Positions 1-10,150 of a stretch of DNA of 64,000 nt are shown here, piece by piece. The stretch covers positions 4,203,501 to 4,267,500 of the forward strand of contig JABWDB010000011.1 of assembly GCA_019614645.1 (NCBI GenBank), read 5' to 3'. The notes beneath the pieces are model-generated. The model ran no database searches. It had not been told where the DNA came from and saw nothing but the letters and a program-made list of their open reading frames with translations. This DNA is from Stratiolaelaps scimitus. Taxonomy: Eukaryota; Arthropoda; Arachnida; Mesostigmata; Laelapidae. The position numbers and the translations under genes are program-made. Numbering within the stretch: position 1 is the stretch's first letter; each line of letters opens with the position of its first letter.

Positions 1-38
1 ACAGTGGATATCCACTGCCTCCACCACGCGAGTGCGAG

Positions 39-1388
39 TTAGACTTCGAGCACCTGACCGAAAGTGATGACGTCACTTACGCAGATGATTCGGCCGTGAG
101 GGCGCGATTGCTTGTTGTCGATATCATTTGTCTCGTACAAGCCGACTTGCTTGCAGAGGGGCCGAATAGCAAGCTTCTCGAAGCCCACATGGGTGTGGCT
201 TTCGCCGCACTCCAACTCTTTCTGACGTTTACCCGGCACAGCGCGAGATACGTAGGCTAACCCATCATGACTTTTTCGCCAGGTGACCCCGTCTGTATCG
301 ATTATACAGTCCGTACATGACGTGTACGAGGAATCAAAATAGTCTATGCGTTTTCCATCGCCCGAAGGAGAAAATCCTCCAGTGGAAATCAGAATTAAGG
401 GGTCACATTTGCCGTAGCAATGCACTGTGATATTTTTCACGACTGGCTCTCGGTGGGAAAAAACTTCTATGAAACCTGGATCAGGTCCGTTCCACTGAAG
501 GACCCTGACTCCCGTGTTGTTCTCGTGGATGAGGACAACCAAAGTTCCGAGGAGTGAACGGAATATACGGCAGGACTGTAGGAGAACTTTCGGCGGATCC
601 GGCTTGGTGAGGTCCTTGAAGTAGATCGTAGTGTCGGAACTTCGGTAGACGATGTAGGTCAATGGCACAAGGTAGAAGTCTTGCACATCCTCCACCAAAA
701 AATCGAAATGTGCGCCAATTAGATCCAACGGAGCCCACTCCTTATTTAAGTATACGGCCAGCTGTAAAGGAAGTCCGGGTGCCGACTCCATCAGTGCCAC
801 AGTAAATTCTCTTCGAAAAAGCGGCAGACCAGCTAACACGGTAGTGTTATCTGAGCTTTCTTTCTGATCAAGTATGGCGGCGATGTGATTCAGAACAAGA
901 TCTTCCTTTTTTTGGTCACCTTCAGCCCATTTTTTGACCTCATCAACAAGCGGCCGGTAATCGCCCGCGTCACGCAGTGGATGCAAGCGGACAATTTCAC
1001 CGAAGACTTCCTTCACTTCCTCACTGGAGGCGTCCTCCGGAATCGAGATCCCTCCAATTATGAGGACACACCATCGACTGAAGTCGTCGTGCCGGATTTT
1101 TAGGGCAAACTTCAATAGCAGATAAGAGTCAGGGATCTCTTCGTGATGTTCCTTTTTAAGAAAACTGATAAAAGCTAATAGTACTTCGTTTGGCGTGTTC
1201 GCATCCCACGATGTCAACGCTGGTTGGGAATTAAAAAGATTCTGAAAATATTCGCATTTGTTGAGAAGTCTCTTTCCAATTGCCATACGACTGAAATCCT
1301 GGGCAACAAGAATGAATGTCTCCGAGCTTTCGAGCAGGTGGATCTCTCGAAAACGTTCACTAATGCAGGGAGTTCTCGCAGACGCCAT
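39..1388 (-). CDS. BTB/POZ-like protein, array copy A
   Basis: One uninterrupted frame of 449 codons beginning at a true ATG (MASARTPC). Residues about 10-105 read like a BTB/POZ fold: a short strand pair (ETFILVAQD), a helix of the 'K-LL-YF--LF' type (LLNKCEYFQNLFNS), then FLKKEHHEEIPDSYLLLKFA, where the BTB helix pair would fall. The remaining 340 residues match no family I recognise. BTB proteins usually act as dimerising adaptors, often for cullin-3; that is family knowledge and not demonstrated here. In all four copies the ATG is directly preceded by TTATTTTACAG, a good 3' splice acceptor, so a non-coding 5' exon is likely. The assignment to BTB is tentative, but coding status is well supported by conservation of the frame in three copies. 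Confidence 0.7.
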   Translation of the reverse strand: MASARTPCISERFREIHLLESSETFILVAQDFSRMAIGKRLLNKCEYFQNLFNSQPALTSWDANTPNEVLLAFISFLKKEHHEEIPDSYLLLKFALKIRHDDFSRWCVLIIGGISIPEDASSEEVKEVFGEIVRLHPLRDAGDYRPLVDEVKKWAEGDQKKEDLVLNHIAAILDQKESSDNTTVLAGLPLFRREFTVALMESAPGLPLQLAVYLNKEWAPLDLIGAHFDFLVEDVQDFYLVPLTYIVYRSSDTTIYFKDLTKPDPPKVLLQSCRIFRSLLGTLVVLIHENNTGVRVLQWNGPDPGFIEVFSHREPVVKNITVHCYGKCDPLILISTGGFSPSGDGKRIDYFDSSYTSCTDCIIDTDGVTWRKSHDGLAYVSRAVPGKRQKELECGESHTHVGFEKLAIRPLCKQVGLYETNDIDNKQSRPHGRIICVSDVITFGQVLEV

Positions 1389-2816
1389 CTGTAAAATAAG
1401 GTAGACCGCAGAGGACGGATAGGTGTCAGAGACCTGTCAGGAGGTAACGTGGGCAGCAGGGTGTCCTATTCTGGTCAATAGCTGAGTCAGTTGCGTTCAT
1501 TTGAGACAAATAACGCGATACAGAGACCCCACCGAGGTCAGCCTGAATGGGATTACGGCAATGTGGATTATGACTTGCCTGTTAACAATAGGCATCTGCC
1601 TCGCAGGAATTCAATTGGCAAAGGTAACAGGATTCTTAACGGCAGTGTTACCACTGGAGAGAGGTATGACACACACTGTTGAGGAAACCTTGAGAATAGT
1701 TGTAATAGTATGGATGATGTCAAGTTTGTGCAAGATATGAAGGCCACTAAAAGTAGATAGAGAAGCTTACGACGACCGCTTCATATGTAGGGACGACACT
1801 GCATGCTTCTTGTTACACGGACGAGTGTGTTCTATTATTTTTGTTTGCTCTCTCACTCTCTTTCTCTCTCTCTACCTCTCTCTTAAGTTCATGATACCAC
1901 CCGCCATATTCATGCACTCGACAAACTCGATGAGCGAGCGGCACAATACCGATAAGGTATATCGCACAATCCACTTTGTAGTCCCAATTACAATGAATTA
2001 TTAATCCGCTAATTCTCTCCTTGTGTCCTTCTCTCGCCGCCAGGCGGCACCCGATCGATCACTGTTCAATAACGCGCAAGATTTCGAATCGCTCTAGAGC
2101 GGAACAAGCAAGGATATTTCAATAGATCTTTGCCAAAAGATTCATAAACACACAATTCCTTCCAGCCAACGAGGCTTTTCAATTATTCACCGTTACCTTT
2201 ATGTGCCACGCAATACCCGAATCCAGCGATCTCCTTTTCCATAATCCCAGACTGACCCTCACGTTTGATCCCATGTTGTATATTGTCGCTCTGCAAGCCC
2301 CGACCTACCCCACTTCAGTTCAGTCTGTGTCCGTCTTCCGAAACGCTGATACCATCATGTGTTCGATCCTTTAGACACAATAAGACAAATATTTTCCACA
2401 ACAAGCTAATAGTCACCCACTTTTATGATTGAACACATTTCGTATTTACCTAGAGATACATATTTCCCTAAACTCCACTAAAGCAACGAACCTTTCGAAT
2501 AAAATCATAGTTCGTAACGATGTTTTAATAAAGGAATATTTTCAAATGCAGTGTGTATTTCAAGCCGAAACGTCACTTAGGTGCTTTCCATTGGAGATCG
2601 TTCCTCCACAGAATATGACTCTCATTCCCTCAAAATAATTTTCTTATATATAATATTAATCATTTTAAGGTACAATTAAACTGCTCAACAAGATCAGTTC
2701 GACCAAATGTTCGCGTTTAAGGCATCTCCCCTTCAACGCCGACACTCGATCCTGTTGCAATGTGTTGTTTTAAGAGAGAACCCTTGTAAAGGTCGAGTTG
2801 TCCTCGCTGGATTAAC
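1389..2816 (-). repeat. Duplicated 5' flank of the BTB-like cassette (copy A)
   Basis: No gene is seen. The 1389-2150 part recurs at 14201-15010 and, diverged, at 18637-19440. The 2150-2816 part recurs at 11920-12587. Both recur inverted in 7916-8827. It contains a (CT)-rich tract near 1848-1882. The flank carries a candidate 5' untranslated exon or promoter for the gene, but I cannot place one. Confidence 0.7.
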
Positions 2817-3227
2817 TTTTGTATAAGGAAATATATTCAAACATACAATAATTAGGAATTGTTTCTTGGGATTATTGGGAGGGGGGGATTAGCTGGGGAC
2901 CAGGGCCGAGGCCGACATTGTCCCGAGGAAGGCGATGGCATTGCCTCTCTGCACAGCGAAGGACAGGCGTTGCAGAAGGAAAGATCCTGCGCGATTGTCC
3001 CCGGTGGCGCGGATCAGCCTACGTTAGACCCCTTCGAGGAAGTTCTCAGTGAGGGGGCCGTGCCCGCCTAAGGTCCCAAAAACAAGGGGGGAAAAGAGGT
3101 GAGTTGTCTGGAGTGCGGCATACTTCCGTAGCTTTGCCCGCTCCCCACTTGCTACCGCGTAACCGGGGGTAGTTGCACAGTGGTTGACAAAAAAAAGGTT
3201 CTAGAGTGTCAACCACCGTTTCTAGAC
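2817..3227 (-). mobile_element. 3' fragment of reverse-transcriptase element (copy R1)
   Basis: This 411-bp block interrupts the cassette flank and is absent from the equivalent place in copy C (empty site near 12584-12587). It is flanked by TAAC at 2813-2816 and 3228-3231. Read on the minus strand it matches the C-terminal part of the element at 19626-20616, including the region that reads RLIRATGDKRAGSF-like in copy R2. It is a truncated, non-functional copy. Confidence 0.75.
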
Positions 3228-3485
3228 TAACCGTTTCAGAATAGGGAGCTTTCAAAATCGATATCCACATCACTATTGCAAATGAGGACCCACGGGTGAA
3301 ACATTGGGAAACCGACAATAACACCAGATCGAAAAACTTCTGCAGCTATTAAAAGGTAAAGCTTTATTGGTTTATTAATGTAACTGAAATTTCACCATGC
3401 TTCTAACTTGAATGAATAACAATTGTTAACGAGTTAGCAGTGTTCCCATAGTGGACATCCACTGCCTCGACCACTGGAGGGCGAA
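3228..3485 (-). repeat. Duplicated 3' flank of the BTB-like cassette, with SINE-type tail
   Basis: It matches 12588-12847 and, in part, 17221-17286. Around 3352-3395 it holds the reverse complement of the SINE tail 'AATAAACCAATAAAGCTTT'. This tail sits at the same place in copy C, so it predates the duplication. On the minus strand its AATAAA motifs lie just downstream of the BTB stop codon and could serve as polyadenylation signals. Confidence 0.6.
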
Positions 3486-4837
3486 TTAGACTTCGAGCAT
3501 CGGACCGAAACTGATGACGTCACTTAAGCAGACGATTTGGCCGTGAGGGCACGTGTGCGTGCGGTCGATGTTTCTTGTCTCGTACAATCCGACTTGCTGG
3601 CAGAAGGGCCGAACAGCAAGCTTGTCAAAGCCCACGTGGGTGTGGCTCTCGCCACATGCCAACTGTTTCCCAACTTTACCCCCCACAGCGTGAGGTACGT
3701 AGAATAATCCATCATGACTTTTTCGCCAAGCGACCCCGTCTGTCTCGATTACACAGTCCTCACATGACGTGTACGAGGACTCAAAATAGTCTATGCGTTG
3801 TCTATCGCCCGAAAGAGAAAATCCTCCAGCACAAGTCAGGATTAAGGGGCAACAAATCCGATTGAAGTAATGCACGCTGACATTTTTCACGACTCGCCGT
3901 CGGTGGGAAAAAACTTCTATGAAACCTGGATCAGGTCCGTTCCACTGAAGGACCCTGTCTCCCCTGTTGTTCTCGCGGATGAGGACAAGCAAAGTCCCGA
4001 GGAGTGAACGGAATATATGGCAAGACTGTAGGAGAACTCTCGACGGATCCGGCTTGGTGAGGTCCTTGAAGTAGATCGTACTGTCGAAACTTCGGTAGAC
4101 GATGTAGCTCAATGGCACAAGGTAGAAGTCTTGCACATCCTCCACCGACAAATCAAAATGAGCGCCGATGAGCGCCGATGAGTCCATTCCTTATTTAAGT
4201 AAACGGCCAGCTGTAAAGGCAGTCCGGGTACCGACTCCATCAGTGCCACAGTCAACTCTCTTCGAAAAAGGGGTAGACCAGCTAACACGGTAGTGTTATC
4301 TGAGCTTTCTTTCTGATGAAGTGTGGCGGCGATGTGATTTAGAACAAGACTTTCCTTTTCACTGTCACCTTGAGCCCATTTTTTGACCTCAACAACGAGC
4401 GGCTGGTAATCGCCCGCGTCACGCAGTGGATGCAAGCGGACAATTTCACCGGTGACTTCCTTCACTTCCTCACTGGAGGCGTCCGCCGGAATTGAGATCC
4501 CTCCAATTAAGAGGACACACCATCGACTGAAGTCGTCGTGCCGGATTTTTATGGCAAACTTCAACAGCAGATAGGAGTCAGGAATCTCTTCGTGATGTTC
4601 CTTTTTAAGAAAACGGATAAAAGCTAATAGTACTTCTTTTGACGTGTTCGCATCCCACGATGTCAACACTGGTTGGGAATTAAAAATATTCTGAAAATAT
4701 TCGCATTTGCTGAGAATTCTCTTTCCAATTGCCATACGACTGGAATCCTGGGCAACCAGAATGATTGTATCCGTGTCTCCAAGTAGGTGGATCTCTCGAA
4801 AACGTTCGCTAATGCAGGGAGTTCTCGCAGACGCCAT
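3486..4837 (-). pseudogene. BTB/POZ-like array copy B, frameshifted
   Basis: The 5' part (4109-4837) starts with MASARTPC as in the other copies. The 3' part (3486-4187) ends in the same C-terminus, but they lie in different frames. The break is at 4161-4180, where AGCGCCGATG occurs twice in tandem. Copy C has a non-repetitive stretch one base longer there. Without correction the product ends soon after residue 215, keeping the BTB-like half and losing the rest. It is either a pseudogene or a truncated BTB-only protein; a sequencing error cannot be excluded from one read of the locus. Confidence 0.75.
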
Positions 4838-5111
4838 CTGTAAAATAAGGTAGACCGCAGAAGATGAACAAGTATTGGAGTCCTGTTAGCGTATCTCGTC
4901 TGATCTCGGGGACTCTCGAGCGAGCTAGCGCTGCTTAATACACTAATATTCTTAATATGTAACAACAATAAGCATATGAACATATGTGCATTAACGGTGA
5001 GAACATATATGGGTAATCTTGGAAGTGTTACCGAATTATACCACCCCCTTTGTGGAAAAGAAGGAACAATTTGAATTTAATTGCAAATGTAATTAATTTT
5101 TTATCAGCGAT
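4838..5111. other. 5' flank of copy B, different from the other copies
   Basis: Homology to the flanks of copies A, C and D stops near 4862. Beyond it, 4900-4985 resembles 20617-20702 in the opposite orientation (shared TATTAGTGTATTAAGCAGCG read on the minus strand). No gene is seen. Confidence 0.5.
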
Positions 5112-5153
5112 GGCGATTAAAGAAACATTATTTATAATGTTTCTTTTATCGCC
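5112..5153. repeat. Near-perfect short palindrome
   Basis: Arms 5112-5130 and 5135-5153 pair over 19 bases with one mismatch around the loop TTTA. It borders a SINE-like repeat. It is too short to be claimed as a structured RNA gene. Confidence 0.8.
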
Positions 5154-5159
5154 ACCTGA

Positions 5160-5445
5160 CAAAGGTCCGCCTGTGGGAAATGACCCACTTTTTTAACAGC
5201 TGACCCTCGGCTCTTCCTCTTTCGGACAAAGTTCAACAATTAACTTTTAGCTGTTGAGAACTTGTCGGGGCCACACTTATTTTCTCCAACGTTACTCGTA
5301 GTAATAAAAACCCACAGATAGAAAAATATGATAACGAACTCCAATAATTCTCCAAAGCATCTGGCAGGATTCGAACCCAAGCCATACGTCCCTCCGGCCC
5401 TAACTCTGGAAGACGCTCGCCCATTAGACTACCATCCAGGGGACA
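5160..5445 (-). repeat. tRNA-derived SINE-like repeat (family 2)
   Basis: Read on the minus strand, 5445 to about 5350 resembles a tRNA: GGTAGTCTAATGGG fits an A box and GGGTTCGAATCCTG a B box. The next bases, GCTTTGGAGAATTATT, resemble those following the tRNA-like head at 49600-49745. The body includes the hairpin-forming motif GAGGGTCAGCTG, also found near 9570-9580. Confidence 0.6.
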
Positions 5446-5447
5446 AT

Positions 5448-5552
5448 GCGACTTACCTGCCGCAGGTTCGAGTCTCGCTACGCGATGACATATTAGAGAA
5501 CCTAAGCATTGCAAAATTACAGTTTATTTAATAAACCAATAAAGCTTTACTT
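5448..5552 (+). repeat. SINE-like tail with B box (family 1)
   Basis: GCCGCAGGTTCGAGTCTCGC (B box) is followed by GACATATTAGAGAACCTAAG and the shared tail ending in AATAAACCAATAAAGCTTT. It is the same arrangement as at 7786-7912 and, inverted, 43152-43300. Confidence 0.65.
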
Positions 5553-5708
5553 TATATCTGCAGCAGTTTTTCGGTCTGTTACTTTTTGTCGGTTTCACAA
5601 TGTTTCACCCGTGGCTCCTCCTTTGCAATAGCGATGTACATGTTCGATATTGAAAGCTACCCAAATTGAAACAGTTAATCCAGAGTGGACAACTCGACCT
5701 TATAACAA
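5553..5708 (+). repeat. Inverted piece of the BTB cassette 3' flank
   Basis: It is the reverse complement of roughly 12545-12700, with TTTCACCCGTGG and GTTAATCCAG in common. It is the left part of an inverted cassette remnant whose right part resumes at about 7916. Confidence 0.6.
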
Positions 5709-5925
5709 TACTGTGGATAATTTTCTAGTGTACCATAGGCTGATCCGCGCCACCGGCGACAAGCGCGCAGGATCTTTCCGTCTGCAACGCCTGTCCCTCG
5801 CTGTGCGGAGAGAGGCAATGCCATCGCCTTCCTCGGGACAGTGTCGTCCTCGGCCCCGGTCTCCAACTAATCCCCCCAAATAATCCCCAAATAAAAAAAT
5901 TTCCTAATTATTGTATGTTTGCGTA
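5709..5925 (+). mobile_element. 3' fragment of reverse-transcriptase element (copy R2)
   Basis: It encodes RLIRATGDKRAGSFRLQRLS, aligning by eye with the element pieces at 2817-3227 and 11587-11870. The 3' end, CCTAATTATTGTATGTTTG, is shared with R1. It lies beside the BEL/Pao remains. Confidence 0.65.
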
Positions 5926-5939
5926 GAATATTTTTATAG

Positions 5940-7785
5940 TGTTCTTAATAGACAGTCAACAGGACAATAAGTCCATGTACGATGTTCGAATATGACACAG
6001 ACCAAGGGCCAAACAAAGCATCGGTCAGCTGTTACCAGATGAGGCGCGTTACGTCGGGGGCTGCTCCTAGTGGTTTCTTCCTGGCCGCCACATTGGGACA
6101 TTTGTTTAAACGGGTGGATCCGAACAATTATTTACGGTTGAGCAATTCGTTCTACCACGATGACATGCTACGCAGTTCCACAAACGACCACGAAGCGCTA
6201 CTGTGCATCGATGCGGCAATCAGCTGGCTCGATTTAGCGAGCATGTCACTCGCTAAGCGGAAATCAAATTCTCTGGCAGTGGTTGCGCACCTACAAAGGC
6301 GGGCTATCCAAACTGCGGAGGCCTGTACGAGAGGAAGGAGGGCTGCTCAAGGTCCTTGGAGTTGTCTGGACTCCGACTGGATGACGAATTAGCTGTGCAG
6401 CTTTTGTCACTCACGCAAGAAGCGCGTCACAGTCAAAGTGCAACCAAACGCTCGGCACTGAAGTTCGTGGACTCGGTGTTTGACCCATCGGCCTCCGCAC
6501 AGCCTACAGCCCCGCCGTAGCCTATTTACAATCTACCTTTGCCGACGAAAGCTCGCAATGAGCATTCGTTATGTCAAAATCAAGACTCGCGCCACGAAAA
6601 CCAATTGTCTCTATCGAGAGTCGAATTAATGGCTGCGCTCATCTCGACGCGCCTCCGAACGTGGAAATTTAAAGTGTTACACACCGATACCGACTCAACG
6701 ACAGTATACTGCTGGTGCACGGTTGAGAGACCTCCACGCTGGAAGGAGCTCGTCTTCAGCAGAGTCACCGAGATTCAACGTGCGTTTCAGCCTGAAGAAT
6801 GGTATCATTTCGATGGCGTCGAGAACATTGCGGACTTCGCTACCCGAGGGGTGCTGGCGACACAGCTCAGGGATAACCGCGAGTGGTGGCAGGATCCTCG
6901 ATGGTTACTCGCACCGGCCGAATGTCGGCCATGCCGACAGCTGCGCCCCACCGAGGTGGCAGACTCAACTGACCCAGATATCACAATCGAACAGCGGGCT
7001 ATCGTAGCTCCTATCGTGGCGAAACAGCCATCCGTCGATCTAGCGCGTCGATTCAACAGCATAGAAACCGCGCACCGAGTGGTCGCACGAGTATTGACAT
7101 CTGTTCGCCGAATGTGCCAACAACCTAACTCTGCCGCCATCAAATCGCAGCTCGTGCGGCTGCCCGTCACCCACGATCATCGAACGAGAGCGCCCACTTC
7201 GGGGTGAACGTAATTCTGTCAGCACTGCGCACTGAAGGTATTGGGTAACTCGAGGCAGGCAGATTGTGAAGATATTGTTGCATCGTTGCGAGGTCTGTTG
7301 CTGGGCACATGGGCCCGCGGGCGATCAAGTGCAGGCTTCGTTGCCAGTGGAACGGGTCGGACGCCGATCGTTCTCTTCGGCTCCACTGGGTTGGACTCTA
7401 TTGCAGACCCTTCTACATAAGTGACGGTAAGGAAACTCCAGAGAACATATATCGCCCTCTTCACTTGTATGCGCTCCTCCCGAATGCACCTTCGTCAACA
7501 CCGACAATGGTCGGCCATTTCGCAAAGCAGCCGGGCGACGTGAAGAAACTATTCAACAGTATCAAGCACCCCCCAGTGTCAAGAGCTACCCGCGCAACAA
7601 CGCATCGAGTGGACCTTCAACTGTCCGCGGACTGTATGGAAGAACTTCGCTCTATGTGACTGAGCTCGCCTCAGTCATCAACGACCGCCCACTTTCGTAT
7701 TCATTCGCTTCGAGAACGGATATGAAAGCCGTCGAGCGGCACAACTCCTCTGCCCTCTTGAATCAATCAAATAATCTCATTCTTG
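5940..7785 (+). mobile_element. Decayed BEL/Pao retrotransposon fragment
   Basis: Pieces in shifting frames run in pol order. A reverse-transcriptase segment (5982-6392) has GFFLAATLGHLF and a YHDD active-site motif at about 6153-6164. The connection region reads TKRSALKFVDSVFDP (about 6448-6492). An RNase H-like segment (6539-7207) has LSRVELMAALISTRL, HTDTD and IADFATRGV. A broken integrase follows (about 7480-7740) with RIEWTFN and ELASVINDRPLSY-type motifs. Gag, protease, the N-terminal RT and both LTRs are not seen. Frames break near 6330-6400 and repeatedly after 7207, so it is inactive. Confidence 0.85.
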
Positions 7786-7915
7786 AGTGAGTCTGAATCT
7801 CTGGCTGTAAAAAGCCAGAGGCCGCAGGTTCGAATCCCGTTGCGTGACATATAAGAGAACTCAAGCATTCTATGCGGTTCCTTTAATAAATCAATAAAGC
7901 CTTACCTAGCCTTAC
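7786..7915 (+). repeat. tRNA-derived SINE-like repeat (family 1)
   Basis: An anticodon-arm-like stem CTCTGGCT/AGCCAGAG (7799-7806, 7813-7820) encloses loop GTAAAA. It is followed by a B box GGTTCGAATCCC at 7827-7838, then GACATATAAGAGAAC and the tail AATAAATCAATAAAGCCTTACC. The same stem with loop GTCGGA occurs inverted at 43215-43297. Confidence 0.7.
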
Positions 7916-8827
7916 CTTGTTTGACGCCATATTAAATGCAATAAGATAATACCTACTCTAAGTGTGAAGAATAATGAGGCAGATGGTTGAGCTCCGCACG
8001 CCCATCGGGTGGACTGTGGATAATTTTCCAGTGTTTTTGTGACAGGTTGCACAAATACATTGCAGCAGGATCGAGTGTTCGCGTTCAAAGGCAGAAGCCC
8101 CAAACGCGACCATTTGATCTAACTGATATTGTTAAGCAGCTAAAAATTATTAGTGTTATATATTAAGAAATTACTTTAAGGGAATGAGTGTCATATTTTG
8201 TGGATGAACAGTCTCCAATGGAAAAAGAAACCGTTTCACATGCAGTGGCGTACACACTTCATGTGAAAATATTCCGTTATTAAAACGTTGTCCCGAACTG
8301 TGATTTCGTTCGAAAGCTTCGTTGCTTTAGTGAAGTATAGGGAAATATATTATATATCTTGTTGAGTCTAACGGACCGAACACATGATGGTATCAACATT
8401 TCGGAAGACGGACACAGACTGAACTGAAGAGGGCAGCTCGGGGCATGCAGAGCAACAATATACAACATGGGATCAAACGTTAGGATCAGTCTGGGATTAT
8501 GGAAAAGGAGATCGCTGGATTCGGATATCGCGTAACACATGAAGGTAACGGTGAACAATTGAAAAGCCTCGTTGGCTGGAAGACATTGTGTGTATCATAA
8601 CTCGCCCTAGTATTATAGTAACGCTACCGTTAAGAATCTCGTTACCTTTGCTAATTGAACTGCGAGGCAGAGGTCTATTGTTAACGGGTAAATCATAATG
8701 CACATTGCCTTAATGCTAATCAGCCTGAGCTCGGTGGGGTTTCTGTATCGAATTGTTGGTCTCAAATGGACGCAACTGACTCAGCTATTGACCAGAATCC
8801 GACACCCTGCTGCCCACGTTACCTCCT
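7916..8827 (+). repeat. Inverted BTB-cassette remnant without the gene
   Basis: 8030-8560 is a diverged reverse complement of the 2150-2700 and 11920-12540 flank type. 8560-8827 reverses the 1440-1640 flank, down to CACCCTGCTGCCCACGTTACCTCC. It stops there, where the gene should follow, and the E repeat begins. No BTB-like coding sequence remains. Confidence 0.65.
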
Positions 8828-9535
8828 CGATACAACCATTGTTAAGTTGCTCTATATTAACGGCAGCTTTAGCAGCGGCAGTGCCACCACTACCCAAGTG
8901 ATTCGACCTGATATCAAACATCGCTCTAAGAGTAATTCAATATCGACTGAGCCTCTTATGCATTCGAACGTCAGCAGAATTGTGTATTTTGCAAAACTGA
9001 AAACAATTTCACACACAATCCTTTGGGGTTGCATTGTCATGCATACGGAATTTGCGAGCCTGAATATGAACCAGGCTTCTACCCTATTCAACAATGCGAT
9101 ATGTTGCCTACGATTGTCGAGATGCTTGGGCACTGGGGATTCTTATGAAGAACAAGGTTGAAGTCAACCTTCTTCATAATCGAACATTTGAGAGTTGTGT
9201 TCAGAAATCAGTAAAACTGAAGGCACTATATAATATAGTTCTTACTTACTGGAACAAATAACCCAATCAAAGACGCACACAGAACACACTGCACGACACA
9301 CGCAGCACGAGGGCTCATTCAGCGGAGCATGTGATCAACTATTCATTGTTTATATAATGAATGCTTCCGCTATCGTCGACCGCGTAGGTACGCACACGTG
9401 AATACACCGTTGAATTCATCAGACTACAAGAGGGCGCCACGGTACAGTAGAACGAGTCTAATAACAAGAACAGCGACACGAAACACTGATGTTAGTTGTA
9501 ATTGGTGTTGCACTAACTAATTCCCGCTACAATAC
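8828..9535 (+). repeat. Interspersed repeat 'E', copy 1
   Basis: It begins at about GATACAACCATTGTTAAG and matches 20703-21310. Its last 110 bases (from GGGCGCCACGG) match 15286-15411. It contains a strong hairpin at 9143-9179 (arms 8+8 bases with a 3-base bulge and 2-base loop) that is kept in the second copy with one mismatch. It could be a solo LTR or non-autonomous element; no coding region or clear terminal repeats are seen. Confidence 0.55.
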
Positions 9536-9539
9536 ATCA

Positions 9540-9663
9540 GACACTATGTAGTTGAATTGTTTTTTCGAGCTGACCCTCAGCTGTTCCCCTATCTGACAGG
9601 CCTCAGCTCAATTAACTACATAGTGTCTTTAGTAATACCTAAAGACACTATGTAGTTAATTGA
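9540..9663. repeat. Foldback repeat with three alternating arms
   Basis: 9608-9632 and 9639-9663 are perfect 25-base inverted arms around TAATAC. A third, nearly identical arm lies at 9540-9559 in the orientation of the right arm. Between arms 1 and 2 sits a piece of SINE-like body (GAGCTGACCCTCAGCTG) preceded by TTTTTT. The duplicated segment at 15400-15420 has a single diverged arm and no insertion. Confidence 0.85.
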
Positions 9664-9888
9664 ACTAAAGTAAAAGTAATTATGTTCAATGTGACGTAAC
9701 AAAGTACAGCGGAGGGAACCATCGTCGAGTTCCATAGCGGTGGCCTCGTCATTAGTGCTGGTGCAAGGGTATGGAGTAAGAATTGCATCCTGACTATCCG
9801 AGATGAAGTTCGCAAATACTTAACACATGTGACATTTAAGCTGTAAAAGAATTAGGTAAACGCGATAACACGTGGACTGCTTAAAACA

Positions 9889-10102
9889 TTGAGGTCAAAG
9901 CCTTTGTATGAGCTGGAGCACAAGATAAAACCGTTCATGAATGGGCACTGGTGTCGTTTTGACGGCGCCACGCGCCCACAACATCTGTTACTGTCCGCAA
10001 TAAACGATCGGACCTTTGCAGAGCGGATCGACGCCAACAACTTCGAGGTGCTAATACGATACAAATGTCGATTTATTGACGGAGCTGCGATTGCAGTAAT
10101 GC
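9889..10102 (+). CDS. Possible exon in S1, conserved in S2
   Basis: The frame from ATG (MRSKPLYELEHK) is preserved in both duplicates with few changes and ends at ATGC|GTAAGT, a consensus 5' splice site. In S2 the donor is mutated and the frame ends at 15857. The next acceptor in S1, CATCTCGCAG at 11039-11048, would add only a few residues before a stop. The peptide is not recognised; the duplicates may simply be too young to show decay. Confidence 0.25.
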
Positions 10103-10150
10103 GTAAGTTCTCGTAATAGAACAATAATGATAAAGAAATGTCACAAATGT

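Noticed and set aside
5360..5445. A true tRNA gene
   Set aside because: A and B boxes are recognisable, but the cloverleaf is incomplete and the sequence runs into a SINE body shared with other loci.
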